Positions 34,209 through 42,036 of a DNA stretch of 56,072 nucleotides are shown here, piece by piece (position 1 is the first letter of the stretch; each line of letters opens with the position of its first letter). Source of the DNA: an uncultured Eubacteriales bacterium (GTDB taxonomy: Bacteria; Bacillota; Clostridia; Lachnospirales; Lachnospiraceae). The position numbers and the translations under genes were made by a program. Where the stretch lies: NCBI GenBank assembly GCA_951800645.1, contig CATOIK010000017.1, positions 1-56,072 on the forward strand. The letters run 5' to 3'. Below the pieces are notes generated by a model. The model was not told the origin of the DNA. It made no database searches and worked only from the letters and a program-made list of their open reading frames with translations.

Positions 34209-35154
34209 TTTCGTTTCCTCCTATATAATCCAGATTTCGTTCAAACATGGAGCCTAAGGAAATCTTATCCCGGAACATCACATTCTGCTCTCCGTTTACC
34301 GTAATCTGCACCCGGTTTACCGTAGGCTGGGCCGCCAGGGAATTGACAATGGAATAGATGGGGATGTAGTCTTCCACCTCCAGACTGTTGACCAGAAATC
34401 CACTGTCAAAATTCAGGTAACACACATTTTCGTTCACCGAGACATTGAGAAGTTTGGTAGATGGTTCCAGAGTAGGATAAAGCCCCGCCTGCTCCGGACC
34501 GCTGATCAACTCCTCCAAAATTACTTTCTCAACCGATGTATTGACGCTGTGAACCACGCTGCGAGTCTCCGGATAAAGCTTTATCCCTTCTTCATCGGTA
34601 AAATACAGGGTCAAGTCTGTCCGCTCATAGGAATTGACATCCGAAACACCTTCCACAAAATCCGATGCAGAAAGCAAACCTACCGGCATTCCGCTCTGGT
34701 TCATCAGCGGCTGTTCTCCGGAATAAATGCTGATATAATCCACTCCGGGAATCTGGGTCAGGGTTTTTGTCAGGGCCGCCCGGCACAAAATCTCCCGGCT
34801 TGCCTCCATACTGGTGTAGTTTGGATCAAAAAACAGATACAGCACCATGTCTTCCTGCCGGCAGCCTTTATAGATCACCTTTTCCCCCAGAGCCACCTGG
34901 GCATCTAAATCTGCCGGGATATTGCAGAGAGCCTGAATCAGCTCCTCCGCCAGCAGCCCCGGATCCTCCTGGGATGACCGGTATTCCTGCCCTACCAGCC
35001 GGGTCATGGCCGGATTTAAGTAATACACCTGAAACAGCCGTTCCCCTTCTGCCAGATCCGCTTCCTTATTCCCGCAGCCTGTCACCCCGGCAATCAGCCC
35101 CACTGCCAGCAGCCACAGGGCCAGAAAGACCGGCTTATTTCTCCATTGTCTCAT
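34204..35154 (-). CDS. GerM-domain lipoprotein
   Basis: A 316-residue exported protein with a lipobox (AGVTGC) and two GerMN repeats: one around LFQVYYLNPAMTRLV to ISIYSGEQPL, the second around LTLYFTDEEGIKLYPETR to VQITVNGEQ. GerM in B. subtilis helps anchor the engulfment complex SpoIIIAH-SpoIIQ during sporulation. The ATG at 35154 has AGGAGG 6 bases upstream. It lies 13 bases after the kinase gene, and its stop codon overlaps the apparent comEC start. Confidence 0.88.
   Translation of the reverse strand: MRQWRNKPVFLALWLLAVGLIAGVTGCGNKEADLAEGERLFQVYYLNPAMTRLVGQEYRSSQEDPGLLAEELIQALCNIPADLDAQVALGEKVIYKGCRQEDMVLYLFFDPNYTSMEASREILCRAALTKTLTQIPGVDYISIYSGEQPLMNQSGMPVGLLSASDFVEGVSDVNSYERTDLTLYFTDEEGIKLYPETRSVVHSVNTSVEKVILEELISGPEQAGLYPTLEPSTKLLNVSVNENVCYLNFDSGFLVNSLEVEDYIPIYSIVNSLAAQPTVNRVQITVNGEQNVMFRDKISLGSMFERNLDYIGGNEN
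34217..34222 (-). promoter_or_regulatory. Ribosome site that sets the comEC start
   Basis: AGGAGG on the minus strand inside the last codons of the GerM gene, 8 bases from the ATT at 34208-34206. There is no ATG, GTG or TTG at the correct distance in the comEC frame; a TAG lies in frame five codons upstream, so the start must fall here or later. Confidence 0.75.
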
Positions 35155-35167
35155 GCTCCGCCTCCTG

Positions 35168-36616
35168 CTATGCAATGTAATTTAAAGGAATGCGAAGGGT
35201 AAAGGTGCTTCCCTCCCCATCCTTACTGCTTAATTTGATGGCCCCCTTGTGCATCAGCACCACATTCCGGGTAATGGCCAGGCCCAGGCCGCTGCCGCCG
35301 GTTTCCCGCGAGCGGGCCTTATCCACCCGGTAGAACCGGTCGAAAATCCGGTCATGTACCTCCTCAGGAATCCCAATTCCGGAATCTGCCACCCGCAGAT
35401 AAAAAAATTTATGGTCTGCGTCCAGAGTTACCCGAACCCAGCCCTCCTCTACATTGTACTTAATGGCATTCTCCACCAGGTTGCTGATGGCTAAGGACAG
35501 CTTTACTTCATCCACATCCGCCGTCACTTCCCGGATGCTCTCAAAAATCAGCTCCACCTTCTGGCGGTTGGCAATAGGCCGCAGCCGCTTTAAAATCTGC
35601 TCTACCAGAGCGTTTAAGTTTACCTGGGCGATGTTGATCTCTGCCTCTGACTTGTCCATCTTTACCAGGGACAGCAAATCATCGATAATCTTACTCTCCC
35701 GGTCGATCTCATCGGATATATCCTCCATAAACTCCCGGTAAAGCTCCACCGGCACCTCGCCCATGCCCATAAGAGAATCTGCCAGCACCCGGATAGAGGT
35801 GATGGGGGTCTTCAGCTCATGGGATACATTGGATACAAACTCCTGGCGGGACTGATCTACCTCCCGCAGCTTGGAAATGGTCTGGGCCACAGACTGAGAA
35901 ATATCCCGGTTTTCCTGATACAGTCCGCCGCTAATATCTGTTTCCAAATCTCCTGCTGCCACATGGTCCAGCTTGTGCTGAAACTCCTTAAAAGGACGCA
36001 CCAGCAAAATGGCCGCACCCACTCCCAGAATCAAAAGCAGCAGCACCACCACAATCTGGAAGAAAAACGCCTTATCTGCCACCCCATCTGCCAAAGCCAG
36101 AATCAGCTCTGTGGAGGAAGTCATGATCAGCACGCCGTCTACCTTTTTCTGGTCTGCATCCCGGTAAATGGGAATGGTCTGGACAAAATAATGGCGATCC
36201 CGGTTATAGCTGCTGCTGTTTTCTCCCCGAAAGCAGCGGATAACCTCCTCCGCAATGTTGGTTCGATTCTCTGCGATGTGAAAGGTGTCCGTCACAATCT
36301 TAAAGTTCTGGTCTACCACTACAATGCGGCCGTTGTAAACATCTGCCATAATCTCAATCTCGCTGTTTATGACCGCCCGGTTTTCCGTCTGAAGATACCC
36401 GGTTCGGGTCATTTTGCTGGACAGGATCTGGCACTGATTCTGCACCTCTATCATCCGGGCATCAATCTGCGCCTGACGAAAGGAGCTGACTACGGTCTGG
36501 GCACAAAGCATCATGGGAAGCACTCCAAACAGCACAAGCAGCAGGGTAATAGGAAGCTTTAAACTGAATTTCCAGTTTTTCCAGTCCAGGATGCGGCGCT
36601 TATCCTCATACTCCAT
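35168..36616 (-). CDS. Membrane sensor histidine kinase
   Basis: A 482-residue kinase: transmembrane helix about 22-40, an extracellular PAS/Cache-like sensor (about 45-180), a second helix (185-206), HAMP, HisKA with FVSNVSHELKTPITS (His266), and HATPase_c with NLVENAIKYN, DSGIGIPEE and GSGLGLAI. The architecture resembles the PhoR/ResE group. No response regulator is adjacent; upstream is DegV and downstream GerM, so the partner must be elsewhere. The ATG at 36616 overlaps the degV stop by 11 bases; a TTG at 36637 is an alternative. Confidence 0.92.
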   Translation of the reverse strand: MEYEDKRRILDWKNWKFSLKLPITLLLVLFGVLPMMLCAQTVVSSFRQAQIDARMIEVQNQCQILSSKMTRTGYLQTENRAVINSEIEIMADVYNGRIVVVDQNFKIVTDTFHIAENRTNIAEEVIRCFRGENSSSYNRDRHYFVQTIPIYRDADQKKVDGVLIMTSSTELILALADGVADKAFFFQIVVVLLLLILGVGAAILLVRPFKEFQHKLDHVAAGDLETDISGGLYQENRDISQSVAQTISKLREVDQSRQEFVSNVSHELKTPITSIRVLADSLMGMGEVPVELYREFMEDISDEIDRESKIIDDLLSLVKMDKSEAEINIAQVNLNALVEQILKRLRPIANRQKVELIFESIREVTADVDEVKLSLAISNLVENAIKYNVEEGWVRVTLDADHKFFYLRVADSGIGIPEEVHDRIFDRFYRVDKARSRETGGSGLGLAITRNVVLMHKGAIKLSSKDGEGSTFTLRIPLNYIA

Positions 36617-37499
36617 AGCGTTTCTTTTCCGCCTCAATATCCAGCTTCTTGCTGCAGGCTAAAGCCAGAACCCCCGGCCCAATGTGACAGGCCACGCTCA
36701 GGGATAAGGGAGCCATAATGATCTCTCCTGTTTTGGGGAACCGTTCCCTGACCTCCTGTACAAACTCCTCTGCTGCCTCTGCATTACAGGTGTGAGCAAT
36801 CTCCAGCCAGGTATTTTCTGCTTCCGGATCTCCAAACCGCCCTTCCAGATCGTGAATAATGGCATTTAATATGGTAGTCTTTGCCTGCTTTATGGTGCGG
36901 GCCTTAGAGAAGGTATCCAGCTTTCCGCCCTGGATCTGCAGCACCGGTTTGATCCTTAGCAATGTGCCTAAAGCGGCAGCCGCCGGAGTAATCCGTCCGC
37001 CTTTCTTTAAATGCTTCAAAGTGTCCACCATAACATAGATGCTGGACTCTGCCTTCACCCGTTCTAAAATCTCCTTGATCTGCTGAGCGTTAAAACCGGC
37101 CTCTACCAAAGCCTTTGCATCCAGCGCAGACTGAAACTGGGTTACAGAAATCCGCTGGTTGTCTACCACAGCCACCCGTCCATCGTAATCCTCTGCCAGC
37201 ATGAGGGCAGTTTCACAGGAGCTGCTTAAAGAGCTGGACATAGGGATGTGAACAATCTGGTCATACTCCTTTAATACCTCATCCCACAGGTTCATAACAT
37301 TTCCCGGAGACGGCTGGGAGGTGCTGATGTCTGCATCCTGGGCCTGGCGGGAATAAAAATCCTCCTGGCTTAAGCTGACCCCCTCCTCAAAGGTTTCCTC
37401 ATCAATCATAAACGGCATGGGAAGCACATAAATTCCCAACTGCTTTCCTTCCTCCTGGGTCATTCCGCTGTTGCTGTCTGTGATTACTGCTACTTTCAT
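36606..37499 (-). CDS. DegV family fatty-acid-binding protein (FakB-like)
   Basis: A 297-residue DegV protein starting MKVAVITDSNSGM, with the lipid-carboxylate loop STSQPSPGN near residue 60 and a second-domain motif around KKGGRITPAAAALG. FakB proteins present fatty acids to the kinase FakA; no fakA is in the window. AAGGAG precedes the ATG. It begins one base after the ABC exporter stop codon and overlaps the kinase gene. Confidence 0.92.
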   Translation of the reverse strand: MKVAVITDSNSGMTQEEGKQLGIYVLPMPFMIDEETFEEGVSLSQEDFYSRQAQDADISTSQPSPGNVMNLWDEVLKEYDQIVHIPMSSSLSSSCETALMLAEDYDGRVAVVDNQRISVTQFQSALDAKALVEAGFNAQQIKEILERVKAESSIYVMVDTLKHLKKGGRITPAAAALGTLLRIKPVLQIQGGKLDTFSKARTIKQAKTTILNAIIHDLEGRFGDPEAENTWLEIAHTCNAEAAEEFVQEVRERFPKTGEIIMAPLSLSVACHIGPGVLALACSKKLDIEAEKKRYGV

Positions 37500-37500
37500 C

Positions 37501-39285
37501 TCATACTCCTTCCGGCAGGCTGCCTGAAGGCTCGTCCTGCACTGACATATATAATTGATAATACATTCCTTTTTTCTCTAACAGCTGCCGATGGCTGCCT
37601 TCCTCCGCAATCCTTCCGCCGGACAGCACCAGAATGCGGTCTGCGTTCTGAATGGTTGTCAGCCGATGGGCAATGGTTACCGTAGTCCTGCCCTGGGCCA
37701 GCCGCTCCAGGGACTGGGAGACAACATGCTCGCTTTCATTGTCCAGAGCAGAGGTGGCCTCATCCAGAATCAGGATCGGCGGATTCTTTAAGAATACGCG
37801 GGCAATGCTGATTCGCTGCTTCTGCCCGCCGGACAGCTTCACGCCCCGTTCGCCTACATAGGTATCATACCCATCCTTCAGTTCCGAAATAAAGCCGTGG
37901 GCGCCGGCCAGTCTGGCCGCCTCCATTACTTCATTCCGGGAAGCGTCCGGCTTTCCGTAAGCGATGTTGTCATACACGGTTCCGGAGAACAGATACACAT
38001 CCTGCTGCACAATGCCGATGCTGGACCGAAGGCTCTGCAGGGTAATGCCCTTTAACTCCCGGCCGTCAATTAAAATGCTGCCTCTGGTAGTATCGTAAAA
38101 CCGGGGGATCAGGTTGCAGAGCGTAGTCTTTCCGCCGCCGGAGGGTCCAACCAGGGCAATCTTCTCTCCAGGACGAATCTGTAAGCTGATGTCATTTAAC
38201 ACCGGATTGTGGTCATCCGGATACTCAAAGCTGACATGGTCAAACTGAATGCCGCCTTCTACTTTTTCCATAGACGCAGAGCCAGGCTCATCCAAAATTT
38301 CTACGGTAGAATCCATAATTTCCACAAACCGCTCGATGCCGGTCATACCTCGCTGGAACTGCTCCGCAAACTCGATAATCCGGCGGATAGTAGCCAGCAG
38401 CGTCGTCACATACATGGTGTAGGCCACCAAATCTCCGGGACTTACCAGCCCCTTTACCATAAAGATACCGCCTGCCAGAATTACCACCGTATACATAAGA
38501 CCGTCAAACATACGGACTGTGTCCTGGAACGCAGCCATGTACTTGTAAGTCTCCCGCTTGATGTCCAGAAACGCCTGGTTGTCCTGACGGAATTTTTCAA
38601 TCTCAATATCCTGGTTGGCAAAAGCCCGCACAACCCGGTTTCCCAACAGGTTGTCCTCAATCTTTGCATTCAGCTCTCCAATGTGATACCGCTGCTGCCG
38701 AAAGGCCGCCCGCACCTTTAAGTTAAAGTAAGTACAGGACACTGCCATGACCGGAATCAGCACAAAGATAATAACCGTCAGAGGCAGATTGATTCCTGCA
38801 AGCACCACAAAGGAAACCAGAATTTTAATGCCTGCAATAAAGAATTCCTCCGGACAATGATGGGCAAACTCAGTTACATCGAACAAATCCGAGGTGATCC
38901 GGGCCATAATCTGACCTACCTTGGTGTTATTGAAATAACTGTCCGACAGCTTCTGCAAATGCTCAAAAGCGTCCTGCCGCATATCCGTCTCAATCTGGGC
39001 GCCCATTACATGGCCGGTGTAGGCCATATAAAAAGCAGCCAGCCCATCAATAATCCGCAGCCCAAAATACAACAGCCCAATCCGCAGAATCATCCCTACC
39101 GTAATAGAAGCCAGATCCTGCATTCCCTGATTGGTTATATAACGGAGAATCATGGGCAGCAAAAGCTCGCAGACCGTAGTCAAAGCGGCGCAGAACAGAT
39201 CAAACGCCAGCGTCCGCCAGTAGCGGCCATAATAAGGGGCAAAGCGCTTCATCAGCACTTTTGTTTTCATTGATTTTGTTTCCAT
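37501..39285 (-). CDS. ABC exporter (half-transporter, membrane and ATPase fused)
   Basis: A 594-residue type IV (MsbA/Sav1866-like) exporter with six transmembrane helices in the first 320 residues and a nucleotide-binding domain with Walker A GPSGGGKTT, signature LSGGQKQR, Walker B ILILDEATSALD and the H-loop IAHRL. It should act as a homodimer because no second half is adjacent. Substrate unknown; lipids, peptides or drugs are possible. It opens the run degV, kinase, GerM, comEC, holA. Confidence 0.93.
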   Translation of the reverse strand: METKSMKTKVLMKRFAPYYGRYWRTLAFDLFCAALTTVCELLLPMILRYITNQGMQDLASITVGMILRIGLLYFGLRIIDGLAAFYMAYTGHVMGAQIETDMRQDAFEHLQKLSDSYFNNTKVGQIMARITSDLFDVTEFAHHCPEEFFIAGIKILVSFVVLAGINLPLTVIIFVLIPVMAVSCTYFNLKVRAAFRQQRYHIGELNAKIEDNLLGNRVVRAFANQDIEIEKFRQDNQAFLDIKRETYKYMAAFQDTVRMFDGLMYTVVILAGGIFMVKGLVSPGDLVAYTMYVTTLLATIRRIIEFAEQFQRGMTGIERFVEIMDSTVEILDEPGSASMEKVEGGIQFDHVSFEYPDDHNPVLNDISLQIRPGEKIALVGPSGGGKTTLCNLIPRFYDTTRGSILIDGRELKGITLQSLRSSIGIVQQDVYLFSGTVYDNIAYGKPDASRNEVMEAARLAGAHGFISELKDGYDTYVGERGVKLSGGQKQRISIARVFLKNPPILILDEATSALDNESEHVVSQSLERLAQGRTTVTIAHRLTTIQNADRILVLSGGRIAEEGSHRQLLEKKGMYYQLYMSVQDEPSGSLPEGV

Positions 39286-39429
39286 AAATCCATTCCTGCC
39301 TTAAACCATTTTCCTGTCTGTGCATAACTGAATTTTGTAACAGTCCCACAAGACAGTTTGTTTATAAGTCTAACACAAATAACAGTTTTTTTCCACCAGA
39401 AAAATCACATCTCCATCCGCAGTTTTCCC

Positions 39430-39458
39430 TTTACGAACGCCGCCCGGTGACTTATAAT
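39430..39458 (+). promoter_or_regulatory. Promoter for the zinc-ribbon gene
   Basis: TTTACG (39430-39435), a 17-base spacer and a perfect TATAAT (39453-39458), 38 bases before the chosen start. Bases 39286-39429 between the divergent genes hold no other clear signal. Confidence 0.7.
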
Positions 39459-39495
39459 GAAACCAATACGATGGATTCAGGGAGGAATACATAAC

Positions 39496-40251
39496 ATGCC
39501 TTATTGTCCCAAATGCGATATGGAATTTGTGGAGGGAATCACCGTTTGCAGCGACTGCAAAGGCCCTCTGGTGGAATCAAAGGAAGCGGCCATAGCCATG
39601 AAGCGGCAGGCCCAAAAAGAGGAACAGGCCAGAAAACAGGCGGAGTTTGAAGCCATGCAGAAAGCCTATGAAGAAGAAATGGCCGAAATGACAGAATCCG
39701 GTGAAGAGGAAAACCATCAGGAAGAGGAAGCCAGCGTCATCGCCGTAAAAAAAGGGCGCAATGCTCTGCCCCACAGCCAGGTCTATGTAAAGAAATCCCA
39801 GAAATACAGCGACCTGCGTTCTTCTGCCGACGCATTCCTGCTGGTAGGCGGCGCCTTAACTGCCGTTTCCGTGCTTTTATGGACCGGATTTATTCCTTTT
39901 CCGGGAAACAACTTTTCCAGCCCCATCATCAAGCTGGTTCTGACTGTTATGGGCCTCGGCTCTCTCTATATTTCCTGGAGATCCTTCCAGTGTGCCAAGA
40001 AGGTACGCAGCCAGGCAAGTGAAGAAGAACAGGCCACCCAAGCTCTGACTCAGTGGTTCACAGAAAACTACACGGCTGAGGCCATGGACGCCCAGCTTCA
40101 GGCCGAATCCGGAGACCTGTCCCCGGAAGAATTAAGCTTAAAGCGGTTTGAGCTGATTCAGGACATCCTGATTACCAATCACGACCTGGCAGACCAGTCC
40201 TATGTGGACATGCTGGCAGAGGAGGTTTATGGGAAGGTGTTTGAAAGCTGA
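39496..40251 (+). CDS. Zinc-ribbon membrane protein of unknown function
   Basis: A 251-residue protein in three parts: a zinc ribbon at the N-terminus (CPKCDMEF at 4-11, then CSDCKG), a charged helical stretch rich in Glu, Gln and Lys (about 35-75, likely coiled coil), and two hydrophobic helices (about 115-160), followed by a soluble tail. The ATG at 39496 is chosen because GGAGGA lies about 10 bases upstream; the earlier ATG at 39457 overlaps the -10 element. No known family could be named. Confidence 0.75.
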   Translation: MPYCPKCDMEFVEGITVCSDCKGPLVESKEAAIAMKRQAQKEEQARKQAEFEAMQKAYEEEMAEMTESGEEENHQEEEASVIAVKKGRNALPHSQVYVKKSQKYSDLRSSADAFLLVGGALTAVSVLLWTGFIPFPGNNFSSPIIKLVLTVMGLGSLYISWRSFQCAKKVRSQASEEEQATQALTQWFTENYTAEAMDAQLQAESGDLSPEELSLKRFELIQDILITNHDLADQSYVDMLAEEVYGKVFES

Positions 40252-40271
40252 TTGATTTTTGTTAAATTCAA

Positions 40272-40310
40272 AAAGGCCCTGCACAGAGTTCGCTCTATGC
40301 AGGGTCTTTC
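40272..40310. terminator. Bidirectional terminator
   Basis: CCCTGCA/TGCAGGG with an inner AGAG/CTCT stem closed by TTCG, flanked by an A run on the left and a T-rich stretch on the right. It serves the zinc-ribbon gene and the convergent gpmI. Confidence 0.88.
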
Positions 40311-40321
40311 TTCGTGATTTT

Positions 40322-41863
40322 TTATTTCACCAGCAGAGATTTTCCTGTCATCTCTTTCGGCTGCTCCATCTCCATCAGCTCAATCAGAGTGGGAGCGATG
40401 TCTGCCAGGCAGCCGCCCTCTCTCAGCTTATAGGACGGATCTGCATTTACCAGAATAAACGGAACCGGGTTGGTGGTGTGAGCAGTAAAGGGCTCGCCGG
40501 TCTCGTAGTCAACAAGCTGCTCTGCGTTTCCGTGGTCTGCACAGATAAACATCACGCCGTCCACTTCCTTGACAGCGTCCACTGCACGGCCTACACACTC
40601 ATCTACAGCTTCGATGGCCTTGATAGCCGCTGCCTCTACGCCAGTGTGGCCTACCATATCCGGGTTTGCAAAGTTGATGATGATTACATCGTATTTATCG
40701 GACTTGATGGCCTCTACCAGCTTATCGCATACTGCCGGTGCGCTCATCTCCGGCTTCAGGTCATAGGTAGCTACCTCTTTCGGAGAGGGAACCAGCACCC
40801 GGTCCTCGCCCTCGTTGGGTTCCTCAACGCCGCCGTTAAAGAAGAAGGTTACATGGGCGTATTTCTCTGTCTCAGCAATACGGGCCTGGGTCAAGCCGTT
40901 GGCTGCCAGGAATTCACCGAAGGTATTGGTGATGGATTCCTTTACAAAAGCCACCTGCTTGTTCTGGATGGTCTCGTCATAGTCTGTGAAGCAGACGAAG
41001 GTGGTCTTCACCCGCTGGCCCCGGTCAAAACCGGTAAACTCGTCGTCGCAGAAAATGCGGGTCATCTCTCTTGCACGGTCCGGACGGAAGTTGTAGAAGA
41101 TTACAGAGTCGCCGTCTTTGATGGTAGCAACGGGAGCGCCGTTTTCCATTACGACCATAGGCATAACAAACTCATCTGTCTTGCCGTCATCATAAGAAGC
41201 CTGAATACCGGCAGTTGCGCTGTCTGCCTTCACGCCCTCACCCTTTGTCAGAGCCTTGTAAGCGAGTTCCTCACGATCCCAGTTTTTATCACGGTCCATA
41301 GCGTAGTAACGGCCGGCTACCGTAGCAACCTTACCTACGCCCAATTCAGCCATCTTGGCTTCCAATGCGGCCACATAGTCCTTACCGGATGCCGGCGGTG
41401 TGTCGCGGCCGTCCAGGAAGCAGTGAACATACACCTTCTTAAGACCGTTTCTCTTAGCCAGCTCCAGCAGACCGTAAATATGGGTGATGTGGCTGTGAAC
41501 GCCGCCGTCAGATACCAGACCGAACATATGCAGCGCAGAATCCTGCTTCCTGCAGTTCTCTACAGCTTCCATCAGCGCCTTATTCTCAAAGAAATCTCCA
41601 TCCTGAATGGATTTGGTAATGCGGGTCAGTTCCTGATAAACAATGCGGCCTGCGCCCATGTTCAGATGGCCTACCTCAGAGTTGCCCATCTGGCCGTCCG
41701 GAAGGCCTACTGCCATACCGCTGGCCTGTCCGTGTACAAAGGGGCATTGGCTCATTAGCTGATCCATGACCGGTGTTTTGCCCTCGCAGACTGCGTTGGC
41801 CTCACACTTGTCATTTAATCCATACCCATCAAGGATCATCAATACCACTGGTTTCTTTCTCAT
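40322..41863 (-). CDS. gpmI: 2,3-bisphosphoglycerate-independent phosphoglycerate mutase
   Basis: A 513-residue Mn-dependent iPGM that interconverts 3- and 2-phosphoglycerate. Metal and catalytic motifs are MILDGYGLND at the start, the serine nucleophile in MGNSEVGHLNMGAG, and FICADHGNAEQ near the C-terminus. AAGGAG precedes the ATG. The gene stands alone with its own promoter and terminator, not next to eno or pgk. Confidence 0.96.
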   Translation of the reverse strand: MRKKPVVLMILDGYGLNDKCEANAVCEGKTPVMDQLMSQCPFVHGQASGMAVGLPDGQMGNSEVGHLNMGAGRIVYQELTRITKSIQDGDFFENKALMEAVENCRKQDSALHMFGLVSDGGVHSHITHIYGLLELAKRNGLKKVYVHCFLDGRDTPPASGKDYVAALEAKMAELGVGKVATVAGRYYAMDRDKNWDREELAYKALTKGEGVKADSATAGIQASYDDGKTDEFVMPMVVMENGAPVATIKDGDSVIFYNFRPDRAREMTRIFCDDEFTGFDRGQRVKTTFVCFTDYDETIQNKQVAFVKESITNTFGEFLAANGLTQARIAETEKYAHVTFFFNGGVEEPNEGEDRVLVPSPKEVATYDLKPEMSAPAVCDKLVEAIKSDKYDVIIINFANPDMVGHTGVEAAAIKAIEAVDECVGRAVDAVKEVDGVMFICADHGNAEQLVDYETGEPFTAHTTNPVPFILVNADPSYKLREGGCLADIAPTLIELMEMEQPKEMTGKSLLVK

Positions 41864-41922
41864 TCTGATTTCTCCTTACAATTTAACGACCGGGTTCCGG
41901 TCTTTGTCAAATGCTCTCGCCT

Positions 41923-41938
41923 AAGTTTGTTTAAACTT
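41923..41938. promoter_or_regulatory. Palindrome just downstream of the gpmI promoter
   Basis: AAGTTTGTTTAAACTT, 6-base arms around a GTTT spacer, roughly 10-25 bases after the predicted transcription start. A second hairpin, GACCGG/CCGGTC (41888-41902), precedes the ribosome site. Possible operator; not tied to a known regulator. Confidence 0.4.
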
Positions 41939-41954
41939 TGACGCACCTGAGTTC

Positions 41955-41983
41955 ATTGTACTTCATTTTAAACATTTTTGCAA
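41955..41983 (-). promoter_or_regulatory. gpmI promoter
   Basis: Minus-strand TTGCAA (41978-41983), a 17-base spacer and TACAAT (41955-41960). Confidence 0.7.
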
Positions 41984-42036
41984 GATTCTGGCTTGATTTT
42001 CAGTTTTGAGATTTTCTCACCTAAGATTTTCTCAAT

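Noticed and set aside
35819..36562. A 247-codon open frame opposite the histidine kinase
   Set aside because: It is antisense to conserved kinase sequence, without start signals.
40259..41758. A 499-codon open frame on the plus strand opposite gpmI
   Set aside because: It is the mirror of the well-supported gpmI gene, has no ribosome site, and its product has no recognisable motifs.
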